Origin: Paracoccaceae bacterium
GTDB lineage: Bacteria > Pseudomonadota > Alphaproteobacteria > Rhodobacterales > Rhodobacteraceae
Length of the DNA: 51,405 bases
Assembly: GCA_019429405.1 (NCBI GenBank)
Contig: JAHYIZ010000019.1
Location: 1 to 51,405 of the forward strand
Direction of reading: 5' to 3'
In this document: piece after piece, positions 40,316 through 48,517 of the stretch
Layout of the letters: each line of letters starts with the position of its first letter
Numbering within the stretch: position 1 is the first letter of the stretch
The notes under the pieces: model-generated
Seen by the model: the letters and a program-made list of their open reading frames with translations, nothing else
The model's database searches: none
What the model was told of the DNA's origin: nothing
Position numbers and translations under genes: made by a program

Positions 40316-41680
40316 ATGCCAGTCATCAAGATCGCGCGTCGCACCATCGCGGCAATCGAGACCCCGGAGAAGCCAGTCACATATTTCGATGACGCCTTGA
40401 AGGGCTTTGGGCTTCTAGTGCGCCCCTCGGGCTCGCGCTCGTGGATTCTCGAATACCGCCCCGGTGCAGGCGGGCGCGGCACGGCGAAAAAGCGCGTGGT
40501 GCTGGGCAATCCCGAGACTGTCACCCCGGAACAGGCCCGCGACATGGCGAGGGACATGCTCGCCAAGGTCCGCCTAGGCGCCGATCCTGCCGCCGAACGT
40601 GCCGAGGCCCGGGCGGCCGATACGATTGCCGAGATCGCCGCTGAATGGCTCTCGCGCCACGTTGAGCCCAAGCGAAAAGAAGCCACCGCGAAGCTCTACC
40701 GCGCCGTTCTCGATACGCACATTCTGCCTGCTATTGGTTCACGAAAGGCGGTGACGTTGACCCGGAGCGACGTTGCGAAACTGCATGGGGCGATTGCCCG
40801 GAAGGCCAAGGGCGCCAAGAAGGTGGGGGCCAAACGCACGGCGGCCCAGAAGACGCGCGGCGGCCCGATCATCGCCAATCGGGCGCTGGCCGTTCTCAAG
40901 GCAATGTTCTCATGGGCCATTGACCTCGGCCTTTTGCCGGAAGGTTCGCAGAATCCGGCCTCGGGAGTCGAGGCGTTCAAGGAGAGGGGCCGCGAACGAT
41001 TCCTCTCCACGGAAGAAATGCAACGCCTCGGGGATGCCCTGACCTTGGCCGAGAGTGACGGGTTGCCTTGGCACGTTGACGAAAGCAAGCCCGGCGCGAA
41101 ACACCTGCCGTCGCCCCAGAACCGTCGCGCCAACTTTGATGTGCATTCCGTCGCGGCGATCCGTCTTCTCCTGCTGACCGGCGCCCGCGTCCGGGAAATC
41201 TTGGACCTGCAATGGGCGCATGTGGATTTCGGGCGGGGGATGCTTCGGCTGCCAGACTCGAAGACCGGTGCCAAGGTGATCGTGCTGGGCGGGGCCGCAT
41301 TGGCCCTGCTGGACGGGCTGCCCCGGGTCGGCCGTTTCGTCATTGCCAGCACCTCGGCCGGGACGAAGGACGAGAAGCCCCGCGCTGATGTAAATCGCCT
41401 TTGGCGCGCGGTCTGCAGGGAAGCGGGAATCGAGGGAACACGGCTCCACGATCTTCGCCACTCCAATGCGGCCGTGGGCGCCGGGGCGGGATTGTCGCTG
41501 CACCAGATCGGCGCGCTCCTCGGCCACTCTCAGGCTGCCACGACGAAGCGTTACGCCCACCTTGCAGCCGATCCCCAGCGCCGGGCGGCCGATCTGATCG
41601 GGAACGAGGTGGCTGCCGCGCTGGGCCTTGGGGCAAACGTGGTGCCGATTGGCGGCGGGAAACGGGGGAAACAGGCATGA
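40316..41680 (+). CDS. int: tyrosine recombinase/phage-type integrase
   Basis: This 454-residue integrase has an N-terminal arm-binding domain of the DUF4102 type (F-x-D-x-x-L-K-G-F-G-L-L-V-R-P-S-G-S-R-S-W), a SAM-like core-binding domain (about 100-200) and a catalytic domain. The catalytic residues are visible as T-G-A-R-V-R-E-I-L (Arg), H-D-L-R-H (His and Arg), L-L-G-H-S (His) and the Tyr in T-K-R-Y-A-H. A long insertion with Lys-rich sequence lies near 165-185. The start at 40316 opens the family's N-terminus. It lies next to the tRNA-Asn fragment it presumably used as its target. Confidence 0.95.
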   Translation: MPVIKIARRTIAAIETPEKPVTYFDDALKGFGLLVRPSGSRSWILEYRPGAGGRGTAKKRVVLGNPETVTPEQARDMARDMLAKVRLGADPAAERAEARAADTIAEIAAEWLSRHVEPKRKEATAKLYRAVLDTHILPAIGSRKAVTLTRSDVAKLHGAIARKAKGAKKVGAKRTAAQKTRGGPIIANRALAVLKAMFSWAIDLGLLPEGSQNPASGVEAFKERGRERFLSTEEMQRLGDALTLAESDGLPWHVDESKPGAKHLPSPQNRRANFDVHSVAAIRLLLLTGARVREILDLQWAHVDFGRGMLRLPDSKTGAKVIVLGGAALALLDGLPRVGRFVIASTSAGTKDEKPRADVNRLWRAVCREAGIEGTRLHDLRHSNAAVGAGAGLSLHQIGALLGHSQAATTKRYAHLAADPQRRAADLIGNEVAAALGLGANVVPIGGGKRGKQA

Positions 41681-42396
41681 CCGAGGAAACGCTTGAAGCC
41701 CGCCAGATAGCGGCGTTGCGGGAATGGCTTGAACAGGACACCCTGAGCGCGCATGAGGCTGCTTGTCTCCTCGCTGGGGTTCTCCCTCCCGAACGTGAGG
41801 GGGACGAACGAGATTTCGGGGCGTGGCTGCCCGGTCGCAAGGCTTGGGAAGATGTCCGGGAGGCGTGGGCCTTCAAGGTTAAGGCAGAAATCGCGCATAA
41901 AGAGGTGATCTTGCGCGAAAACGAGAGCCGCCACGATCAATCTCCAAAAGCGTATCTCGCCCTTGGCGCCACGCGCAATTTCATGCCGCCGTGGCTCGAC
42001 GCCGCCCGCGCTGACCCGGCTTGCCATTCCCTTCTGCCCGGCGAGCTACAGACAGCGCCCCCGGTGGAGCGGCCGATTCAGATCGCCAACCGAAAGAAGG
42101 CGCAGGATCAATGGGCCACCGATGACAAGCAAGCCTTGATGAAAGGCGCCGGGCGCGAGGAGTTCGACAGATTGCGGGCCGCAGGGTTCGTGGGCTGCAT
42201 CCGCGAAGACGGGTCTCCTATCGTCATTCAGGTGGCCTTGGCGGTGCTTGAGGCTATTCGGAAGATCGAACCGGACCCGAAATTTCATCCGAGCCCGCGC
42301 ACGGCTGAACGGCGCGTCAAGGAATGGCTTGCAGAAGACCGGCCCGACAATGCCGCTGCACTGTCTGATAATGCCGGGGCATACATGGCGAAATAA
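41677..42396 (+). CDS. hypothetical protein, island-encoded
   Basis: This 239-residue soluble, charged protein overlaps the integrase stop by 4 bp (ATGA), so it is part of the integrase transcript. It is helical in the N-terminal third (S-A-H-E-A-A-C-L-L-A-G-V-L-P-P) and has a C-terminal segment R-T-A-E-R-R-V-K-E-W-L. I recognise no domain. Similar proteins of unknown role often sit beside integrases in alphaproteobacterial islands, but I cannot name a family. Confidence 0.7.
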   Translation: MTEETLEARQIAALREWLEQDTLSAHEAACLLAGVLPPEREGDERDFGAWLPGRKAWEDVREAWAFKVKAEIAHKEVILRENESRHDQSPKAYLALGATRNFMPPWLDAARADPACHSLLPGELQTAPPVERPIQIANRKKAQDQWATDDKQALMKGAGREEFDRLRAAGFVGCIREDGSPIVIQVALAVLEAIRKIEPDPKFHPSPRTAERRVKEWLAEDRPDNAAALSDNAGAYMAK

Positions 42397-42447
42397 GGGT
42401 TGGGATAAGCCACCTTCGACTCAGTTGAAAAGTCGGAGGTGCCCGCG

Positions 42448-42657
42448 ATGCAACCTGAAACTCTGCCGCTTTACGTCGATACGCCTACGGCCGCCGGGCT
42501 GTTGGGGCTTTCGCGCTCGTCGCTTGAGAAGTATCGGCATTACCACGATCCCGAGGGGCCGCCGTTTGTGGTCTTCGGGCGCGGTTCTATCCGCTATCAC
42601 GTCCCTAGCCTGCTCGATTGGGCGGCCGGGCGCACCGTTCGCTATGGTGCCGCGTGA
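42448..42657 (+). CDS. AlpA/excisionase-like helix-turn-helix regulator
   Basis: This 69-residue protein has a winged-helix start like AlpA, Xis and Cox proteins: Y-V-D-T-P-T-A-A-G-L-L-G-L-S-R-S-S-L-E-K, then G-P-P-F-V-V-F-G-R-G-S-I-R-Y, then L-L-D-W. Such proteins activate or direct excision of satellites and prophages. GGAGG lies 8 bases before the ATG at 42448; a GTG at 42439 is less likely. The stop overlaps the next gene (TGATG). Confidence 0.8.
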   Translation: MQPETLPLYVDTPTAAGLLGLSRSSLEKYRHYHDPEGPPFVVFGRGSIRYHVPSLLDWAAGRTVRYGAA

Positions 42658-42986
42658 TGACCGGCGCGAACCTGAGCCCGTATTGGGGCCGCTGGCGCCG
42701 CAAGCGCCGCACGGCATACCTGCGCGCGGGGGCAACCCCTTCGCAAGCCGAGACCTGCTCCCGCCTTGAGGCCGTGGCGCGCCAGCGTATCGAGAAGGCC
42801 GCGGGGCGCCGTGTCGCGTTGGCCGCCGCGTTCGGTTTGATCCCGGGCCGCGACGGTAGCGAGACGCTGGGCTTCTGGATCGACCCGAGCCTGATCGACC
42901 CGCTGGATCGGGAAGCAGCTTATCAGGCGCTCGGCGTCCGCGCGATTGCGCTGCCGACCTCGCTCCTCTGCACAGGGGGTGCCTGA
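42657..42986 (+). CDS. hypothetical protein, island-encoded
   Basis: This 109-residue basic protein begins L-S-P-Y-W-G-R-W-R-R-K-R-R-T-A-Y-L-R-A-G. It is followed by a helical region and a hydrophobic end. It overlaps the AlpA-like gene (TGATG) and the following micro-ORF (TGATG), so it is clearly in the same transcript. No family recognised; the Arg-rich N-terminus could bind nucleic acid. Confidence 0.65.
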   Translation: MTGANLSPYWGRWRRKRRTAYLRAGATPSQAETCSRLEAVARQRIEKAAGRRVALAAAFGLIPGRDGSETLGFWIDPSLIDPLDREAAYQALGVRAIALPTSLLCTGGA

Positions 42987-43033
42987 TGACGTTTGCACGG
43001 TTCAATGACGTGACCGGGGAGCGGCAGAAATGA
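42986..43033 (+). CDS. 15-codon micro-ORF bridging two genes
   Basis: ATG at 42986 overlaps the previous stop (TGATG), and its TGA at 43031-43033 overlaps the next start (ATGATG). The peptide is M-T-F-A-R-F-N-D-V-T-G-E-R-Q-K. Its codons GGG-GAG also form the Shine-Dalgarno sequence of the next gene. It may be a real small peptide or a translational-coupling device; coding status is unproven. Confidence 0.35.
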   Translation: MTFARFNDVTGERQK

Positions 43034-43284
43034 TGCCCAGCCCCGAAATCCCGACCTACCTCGTTCGCCCTGAATCCGAACCGCCGTGCGACACCGTGAT
43101 TTTCGCGGCACCGCGCCCGATCTGCGGGCGGCGGCACATTCACGGACTTGACGATGATCTTCGCAATGGCGTCCCGAGTCATCGCGTTGCCCATTGCCCC
43201 GCACCCAAATCCCTCCCCCGGCGCTTCCGCGAAAACGGCTCGCACGAGCGCGGCTATCTCATCCACCTCAACCCCGAAAAATGA
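43030..43284 (+). CDS. small Cys/His-containing protein before primase
   Basis: This 84-residue protein has R-P-I-C-G-R-R-H-I-H-G near 30-40, H-R-V-A-H-C near 51-56 and G-Y-L-I-H-L near the end. The Cys/His spacing suggests a metal-binding fold, and similar short proteins precede primase genes in Rhodobacteraceae elements as I recall. The GGGGAG box is 8 bases before the ATG at 43030. This frame is favoured over the overlapping frame that would extend the primase gene upstream. Confidence 0.6.
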   Translation: MMPSPEIPTYLVRPESEPPCDTVIFAAPRPICGRRHIHGLDDDLRNGVPSHRVAHCPAPKSLPRRFRENGSHERGYLIHLNPEK

Positions 43285-43287
43285 AAA

Positions 43288-43314
43288 CGCCCGGGCGTTA
43301 TCACCGCCCGAGCG
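43288..43314 (+). promoter_or_regulatory. stem-loop between the small gene and primase
   Basis: CGCCCGGGCG (43288-43297) pairs with CGCCCGAGCG (43305-43314) with one mismatch and a seven-base loop, between the upstream stop and the primase ATG (43334). There is no T-run. It could attenuate or protect the transcript. Confidence 0.45.
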
Positions 43315-43333
43315 CAAAATTCTGGAACTTCTC

Positions 43334-45874
43334 ATGCACAAGAATACTACCGCGCGGGCGCTGCCCGAGCAAGATGCGCTGGCCCACCGCCCTGTTACGT
43401 TGACCCGGTTCCCGGACTGGCACGGCTACAGCAAGACCACCCCGAAAATCGCGCTGCCCGAGCTTGCCGATCAGATTGCCGAGACCACGGCTGCCAGCAA
43501 GCCCGCGCTCCCCATGTTCTCGGGGTTGACCTGGGGGAACAGCCGCTCGGCGAATAACAGCCTGCGGCATAGGCCGAATGCAGGCGCGGTTCATGCGATT
43601 TTCATTGATTACGATGCTGGCGAGATCACGCCCGAGGAGGCCGTGGAACGGCTCAAGGCGCTAGGCCTCGTCTCTCTGGTCTACACCTCGCCCTCGCACG
43701 GGATGCCCGACAAGGGCAACCGCTGGCGCCTCGTGCTGCCCCTTAGCGAGCCCTTGCCCCCGGCGGCCTATGCCGATCTCGTGGCGCGCGTGAACGGGGC
43801 CTTCGGCGGTGCGCTGGCGAACGAGTCCTTTCGCTTTTGGCAAGCGTATTTCTTCGGCTCGGTGAAGGGGCAGGCTCCCGCACAGAGTTTCGTTGTTCAG
43901 GGCTCCCGCTTCATTGACGAGGCGGCCGAGCTTGACGCTCAGGCGCTTGGCCCGAGCCGTCCGCTCAGCGACATGCTCGGTGAGGAGCCGCAAGAGGCCG
44001 TTGACCAGAGCGATATTCCCGATGCCCTTTCCCGCGCGCTGAACGGCCTGAAATACGCCAAGGCCCGGATTCTGGACGCGGCCAATAAGGGCCACTCGCG
44101 CACCGAGGAAATCCATCGGCAGGCGGTTCACCTCGGCGGCTATATTGCCTGTGTCACCCTGACGGAAGAACAGGTCCGGGAAACGCTGACCGAGGCGGCC
44201 GACGAAGTCGGCTACCTGACCGATTATTCCGAGCGCGACCTTGAGCGGCACATCACCAACGGGCTCAATTCGGGCATGGCCCGGCCGCTGCCGTGGCACG
44301 ACCCTGTGGACAATCTGCCGGACTTCTCGGCCGAGCCGGAACCGGGCGAGGGCGCGATTTCCGCCGAGGAAGAGTCGGAGATAGATGCGTTGATCGGGCT
44401 TCCCACGACCGCCACCGCGCTGAGCCGGGCGGAGCCTGCGGCTGGGCTTTCCGAGGCGCGGGAGCTTGCGGACAAGAGGGCCGCTTTCGGGGATGTCTGG
44501 AACGGCGCCCGCCATGCTGACCGGCTGCGCGGCCGTCGCCTCTACGTCTCGGCCGAGGGGCATTGGCTCGAATGGACCGGCCAGCGGTGGGCGGCGATGA
44601 CGCCCGAGCAAGTCGCGGATGATGCCAAGGAGACCTCTGCGGCGATCCTCGGGAAGACGGCCGAGGCGTTCCGCAAAGACAACTCCCGGGACAATCAGGC
44701 CATGATGGACAAGGCCACGAAGCTGCATGGCAACGCCGAGGCGCTGGCGCGCATGGAGAAGATGGCGCGCAGCGAGCACGGGATGCACGTCGCCAGCCCG
44801 GCGGAATTTGACGCCGATCCCTTCTCGCTAACCTGCCTGAACGGCATTGTCGATCTGCGCACGGGGCGCCTGCGCCGAGCCCGCCCTGCGGACCTCGTGT
44901 CGAAACTGGCAGGGTGCGCTTACGATCCCGACGCCGAATGCCCGATGTTCGAGTCGTTACTTGAGACGATCATGCCCGACCCGGAAATTCGGGCCTTCGT
45001 CCAACGCGCCGTGGGCTACACGCTTACGGGGCTGGTGGATGAGGAGGTTTTCTTCCTTGCCTATGGCCGAGGGCAGAACGGCAAGTCTGTCTTCGCCAAT
45101 ACCATCGCTGCGATGCTTGGCGAATATGTCGTTACGCTAGGCGCGGCGCTGGTCACCCTGCGCAAGCACGAAAACGAAGCCGAGCGGATGATGGCGCGTC
45201 TCCCGGGGAGCCGCCTTGCGCTCGTGAACGAGACGGCGCAGGGGGAGGTATTCGATAGCGCCCGCGTCAAGGCGATTGCGTCTCGGGAAAAGCTGTCTGC
45301 CCGGAAGCTCCGGCACGAGGGCTTCGATTTCATGCCCACGCACAAAGTCTGGATTCGGACGAACCACCTGCTCGGCTCGCTGGACTCTGGTGATGGGTTC
45401 TGGCGCCGCTGCACCCCGATCCCCTTCACCGTTCGCATTCCCGACGAGAAGAAAATCGGTGATCTTGATCGCAAGATCATCGCCGCCGAGCTTCAGGGGG
45501 TGCTGGCGTGGGCCGTGCGCGGCGCGGTGGACTGGGGGCGCAGTGGGCTCCGGGTGCCGCTGGCGATCAACGCGGTTGTCGCGCAATACCGGGAGGAAAC
45601 CGACCTTCCCGGGGAGTGGCTGGCTGAGAACACCGAGCGCGACCCCGAAGCCATGGTGACGGTGATGCAGGCCTATGCCGACTACGCAGAGTATTGCCGG
45701 GAGTCGGGCATGAAGCCGGGTTCGAAGAACAACTTCTCGCGGATCATGACCGATAGAGGTTTCAAGCGCAGCGCAGACACGAAGACCCGGCGCTTCATCG
45801 GCTTCCGGCTTCGGCGCCGCCATGACGAGGATTTTCCCGAAACTGGCGACTCCGAAGCCGAAGCCCTGATTTGA
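43334..45874 (+). CDS. P4/D5-type DNA primase-helicase
   Basis: This 846-residue replication protein has an N-terminal primase/polymerase-like part containing A-I-F-I-D-Y-D-A-G-E (acidic D-Y-D) and N-R-W-R-L-V-L-P. A D5_N-like middle domain follows, then a C-terminal superfamily 3 helicase with Walker A G-R-G-Q-N-G-K-S at 578-585, the A-R-L-P-G-S-R-L-A-L-V-N-E Walker B region, and V-W-I-R-T-N-H sensor residues. It could start replication of the excised element at its own origin. The longest frame begins at 43148, but the first 62 codons overlap the better-supported 84-residue gene, so the start is put at 43334. The exact start is uncertain. Confidence 0.88.
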   Translation: MHKNTTARALPEQDALAHRPVTLTRFPDWHGYSKTTPKIALPELADQIAETTAASKPALPMFSGLTWGNSRSANNSLRHRPNAGAVHAIFIDYDAGEITPEEAVERLKALGLVSLVYTSPSHGMPDKGNRWRLVLPLSEPLPPAAYADLVARVNGAFGGALANESFRFWQAYFFGSVKGQAPAQSFVVQGSRFIDEAAELDAQALGPSRPLSDMLGEEPQEAVDQSDIPDALSRALNGLKYAKARILDAANKGHSRTEEIHRQAVHLGGYIACVTLTEEQVRETLTEAADEVGYLTDYSERDLERHITNGLNSGMARPLPWHDPVDNLPDFSAEPEPGEGAISAEEESEIDALIGLPTTATALSRAEPAAGLSEARELADKRAAFGDVWNGARHADRLRGRRLYVSAEGHWLEWTGQRWAAMTPEQVADDAKETSAAILGKTAEAFRKDNSRDNQAMMDKATKLHGNAEALARMEKMARSEHGMHVASPAEFDADPFSLTCLNGIVDLRTGRLRRARPADLVSKLAGCAYDPDAECPMFESLLETIMPDPEIRAFVQRAVGYTLTGLVDEEVFFLAYGRGQNGKSVFANTIAAMLGEYVVTLGAALVTLRKHENEAERMMARLPGSRLALVNETAQGEVFDSARVKAIASREKLSARKLRHEGFDFMPTHKVWIRTNHLLGSLDSGDGFWRRCTPIPFTVRIPDEKKIGDLDRKIIAAELQGVLAWAVRGAVDWGRSGLRVPLAINAVVAQYREETDLPGEWLAENTERDPEAMVTVMQAYADYAEYCRESGMKPGSKNNFSRIMTDRGFKRSADTKTRRFIGFRLRRRHDEDFPETGDSEAEALI

Positions 45875-45944
45875 AGGGGTTGTTTCTGGCGCGCTGCCGT
45901 GGGGTTGCTGCCGTGGTGGCGTGTTTTCGGCCTTCCGGACGGCT

Positions 45945-46049
45945 AGGAAGCGCAAGAAGCGCATTTTGGCCTGTTTTCCAATAAGCCCTAAAGGAGACTG
46001 CCTAGAAAACTATTGGAGAATCCCTTGAAACGCGCTTCTTGCGCTTCCT
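45945..46049. repeat. 18-bp perfect inverted repeat after primase gene
   Basis: AGGAAGCGCAAGAAGCGC (45945-45962) and its exact reverse complement (46032-46049) are separated by 69 bases, which contain the most AT-rich stretch nearby. Each arm itself has a repeated AAGCGC word. The distance is long for a terminator, so an origin or large cruciform is more plausible. Confidence 0.85.
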
Positions 46050-46139
46050 CTCCCCCGAAACAGGGTGAAAGGCGGCCCGGGATTACCACGGTGGCGCATG
46101 TGCCGGGAGGGCGGCCCCAAATCGCTTGCTCGGGGCTAT

Positions 46140-46374
46140 CCGTTTCCCGTGGTGGCGCGCTGTCCGGCAGGGAGCCACGACCCCACCCACGGCGCAAGGC
46201 CCGGCTCGCCTTGTTTCTGAATCACGACTGACCGACGACCGTGGCTGCATGTTTACCGCGCTAGGGTCCTCCCCCGGCGGGTGGGGTGCGGGGGGCGCGG
46301 AGCCCCGGGCTTTCACTCTTTGAAGAAAATTTCGAATCGGAAACACCGTTTTCCGCTGTGGCGCGACGTCCGGC
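46140..46374 (+). repeat. pair of 29-bp imperfect direct repeats
   Basis: Units at 46140-46168 and 46346-46374 agree at about 24 of 29 positions, with the shared core GTGGCGCG-NN-GTCCGGC. Shorter related words occur at about 45912 (CCGTGGTGGCG) and 46089 (ACGGTGGCGC). They look like degenerate binding sites or iterons. Confidence 0.55.
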
Positions 46375-46782
46375 GCAGGCTCGCCCCTAGGCGGTGAAAA
46401 TATCGTAGGAAATGCCGGAGTCTCCGAGACTAGTCGCCACCCGGGGCTCTGCGCACCCCCTGACAGGGGCACCCCCACCCCGGAAGGACCCATGCGACCC
46501 CCGGTCACTCGTCCGCCGTGGTGCTCCACTTGCGCGCTCGACGGGTTGGCCTCTTGGACAATGTGGCATGACCTGCAACCCGGCTGCGCGCGCCGAACGC
46601 CCGCCTTTGGTCATCATTAGGCCGCTGTTGCTGGTGCGCCCAGCGCGGCGAGAGCACCGTGAGTCCGGTAATCCGTTGTTTACCTGGGCAGCGCAGTTTG
46701 GGGCGAAAATTCCTCTTTTGTTCTTGTTACGGCGTGTCGAATGTTGCAAGAATGAGAAAAATCGACCTAGAGGGATCGCCCT

Positions 46783-48057
46783 ATGTTTGATGATACCCGT
46801 TCTGACTTCTCCCGACTGCGCGAGCGCGCGGGTATCTCGCTTGAGGCACTTGCGCCAATTGTGGGCTATTCGCCTGCTACCCTCTACCGCTGGGAGCGCG
46901 GCGAGGCCATGCCCCGGCAAGCGGCGCTTGTGGTGCTGGAAGACCTCGTGAACAGGCGCGGCCCGACCGAACCCGAGAAACCGGCGTTTCGCTTCATTGA
47001 CCTGTTCGCCGGAATAGGGGGGATTCGTAGAGGGTTCGAGCCTCTGGGCGGGAAATGTGTCTTCACCTCGGAATGGGATCGCTTCGCCAAGACCACCTAC
47101 GCGGCGAACTTTCCCCACGACAGCCACGAGATTTCGGGGGACATAACAAGGACCGAGGCGAAGGACATTCCCGAGCATGACCTTCTGCTTGCCGGTTTCC
47201 CCTGCCAGCCATTCAGCATTGCCGGTGTGAGCAAGAAGAATGCCCTCGGCAGAGCGCATGGCTTTGCGGACGAGACGCAAGGGACGCTGTTTTTCGACGT
47301 GGTGCGAATTATTGCCGAGCACCGCCCCAAGGCGTTCCTGCTTGAAAACGTGAAGAACCTCGTCAATCACGACAAGGGGCGCACCTTCGCGGTGATCATG
47401 CGGACCCTGCGCGACCTCGGTTATCATGTTCCGACGCCGCGCGTGATCAACGCCAAAGGCTACGTCCCGCAGCACCGGGAACGCATCCTGATTGCTGGAT
47501 TCCGGGAGGAATGTGATTTCACCTTTGACGATCTGGACGTGCCTTCACCGCTGAACGGACCGAAGCTCGGGACAATCCTGCACCCTGAAGACGGCTCCGA
47601 AAAAGCGCCCGACAAGCTCTATACCGATGCCAACGGGCGGGTCAGCGACCGATACACCCTGACCGATCATCTCTGGCGATATTTGCAGGACTATGCTGCG
47701 AAACACCGGGCCGCCGGGAACGGCTTTGGCTTCGGGCTCGCTGGCCGGGGCGATGTGGCGCGCACCCTGTCGGCCCGCTATTACAAGGACGGCTCCGAAA
47801 TCCTGATAGACCGGGGCAACGGAAGGAACCCGCGCCGCCTGACCCCGCGCGAATGTGCCCGCCTCATGGGGTTCGACAAGCCCGGCGAGTCCAAGTTCAT
47901 CATCCCGGTTTCCGATACCCAAGCATACAAGCAATTCGGGAACTCGGTGGCGGTGCCGGTGATCGAAGCGGTGGCACGGCATATGCTGCCCTACATCGCG
48001 GCCGAGGCGGCGCAGGACCAAGAGCACCTGCAAAAGCGGTTGCCGCTCGTTGGCTGA
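46783..48057 (+). CDS. DNA (cytosine-5) methyltransferase, Dcm/M.EcoRII-like, with N-terminal HTH
   Basis: This 424-residue enzyme methylates the inner cytosine, probably of CCWGG. Residues 8-55 form a helix-turn-helix ([12 protein letters not shown] then [12 protein letters not shown]). The methylase part has D-L-F-A-G-I-G-G at 73-80, the catalytic G-F-P-C-Q-P-F (C141), L-L-E-N-V, and Q-H-R-E-R-I. The target-recognition region (L-W-x-Y-L then G-N-G-F-G-F-G then [11 protein letters not shown]) is very close to E. coli Dcm and M.EcoRII, which supports CCWGG. The HTH could let it regulate its own promoter, as reported for M.EcoRII. It overlaps vsr by 8 bp. Confidence 0.95.
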   Translation: MFDDTRSDFSRLRERAGISLEALAPIVGYSPATLYRWERGEAMPRQAALVVLEDLVNRRGPTEPEKPAFRFIDLFAGIGGIRRGFEPLGGKCVFTSEWDRFAKTTYAANFPHDSHEISGDITRTEAKDIPEHDLLLAGFPCQPFSIAGVSKKNALGRAHGFADETQGTLFFDVVRIIAEHRPKAFLLENVKNLVNHDKGRTFAVIMRTLRDLGYHVPTPRVINAKGYVPQHRERILIAGFREECDFTFDDLDVPSPLNGPKLGTILHPEDGSEKAPDKLYTDANGRVSDRYTLTDHLWRYLQDYAAKHRAAGNGFGFGLAGRGDVARTLSARYYKDGSEILIDRGNGRNPRRLTPRECARLMGFDKPGESKFIIPVSDTQAYKQFGNSVAVPVIEAVARHMLPYIAAEAAQDQEHLQKRLPLVG

Positions 48058-48517
48058 CATTGTGGACGCCGCCACCCGAAGCCGGATGATGGCGGGCATC
48101 AAAGGGAAGGACACGCGGCCCGAAATGATCCTGCGGCGGGGGCTACATGCCCGGGGCTTTCGCTATCGACTGCATGACCGGCACTTGCCGGGTTCCCCCG
48201 ATCTGGTCTTTCCGGGGCGCCGCGCGGTGATTCTTGTTAACGGGTGTTTCTGGCACGGGCATGGCTGCCACCTGTTCCGGCTGCCCGCCACGCGGCGAGA
48301 GTTCTGGCGGGCGAAGATAGAGGGCAACCGAGCCCGGGACGAGGCGACCGAGGCGGCGCTTCTGACCGATGGCTGGCGAGTGCTGACGATCTGGGAATGT
48401 GCCCTCAAGGGGCGCGAGCGGGTGCCGGTGGACGACGTGCTTGACCGGGCGGCGAATTGGCTGGCCAATGGCCCGAAACAAGGAACGATTGCGGGAGGGG
48501 CGAATGGCGGTTTCTGA
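48050..48517 (+). CDS. vsr: very short patch repair endonuclease
   Basis: This 155-residue endonuclease nicks at T:G mismatches produced when methylated cytosine deaminates in CCWGG-type sites. It starts with a TTG at 48050 ([11 protein letters not shown], as in E. coli Vsr); a GTG at 48062 is the alternative. The key residue Asp51 (S-P-D) is present, as are His69 and the zinc ligands C66, H71 and C73 (G-C-F-W-H-G-H-G-C). Position 64, histidine in E. coli, is asparagine here. The gene overlaps both the methylase (8 bp) and the nuclease (14 bp). Confidence 0.94.
   Translation: MADIVDAATRSRMMAGIKGKDTRPEMILRRGLHARGFRYRLHDRHLPGSPDLVFPGRRAVILVNGCFWHGHGCHLFRLPATRREFWRAKIEGNRARDEATEAALLTDGWRVLTIWECALKGRERVPVDDVLDRAANWLANGPKQGTIAGGANGGF

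Larger units (their letters stand above)
45875..46782. other. 908-bp non-coding region between primase and methylase genes
   Basis: No open frame here has a recognisable product or ribosome binding site. The region holds an 18-bp perfect inverted repeat, a 29-bp imperfect direct repeat, related GTGG(T/C)GGCG words at about 45912 and 46089, and a GC hairpin near 46292-46312 (GGGGCGCGGAGCCCC). It is a candidate for the element's replication origin and the promoter of the restriction-modification operon. Confidence 0.6.

Noticed and set aside
43148..43333. N-terminal 62-codon extension of the primase
   Set aside because: Low-complexity Ser/Pro/Ala sequence overlapping the 84-residue gene, which has a better ribosome binding site and Cys/His motifs.
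46387..47475. 362-codon minus-strand frame across the methylase start
   Set aside because: Antisense to the Dcm-like catalytic core; no ribosome binding site or family likeness.
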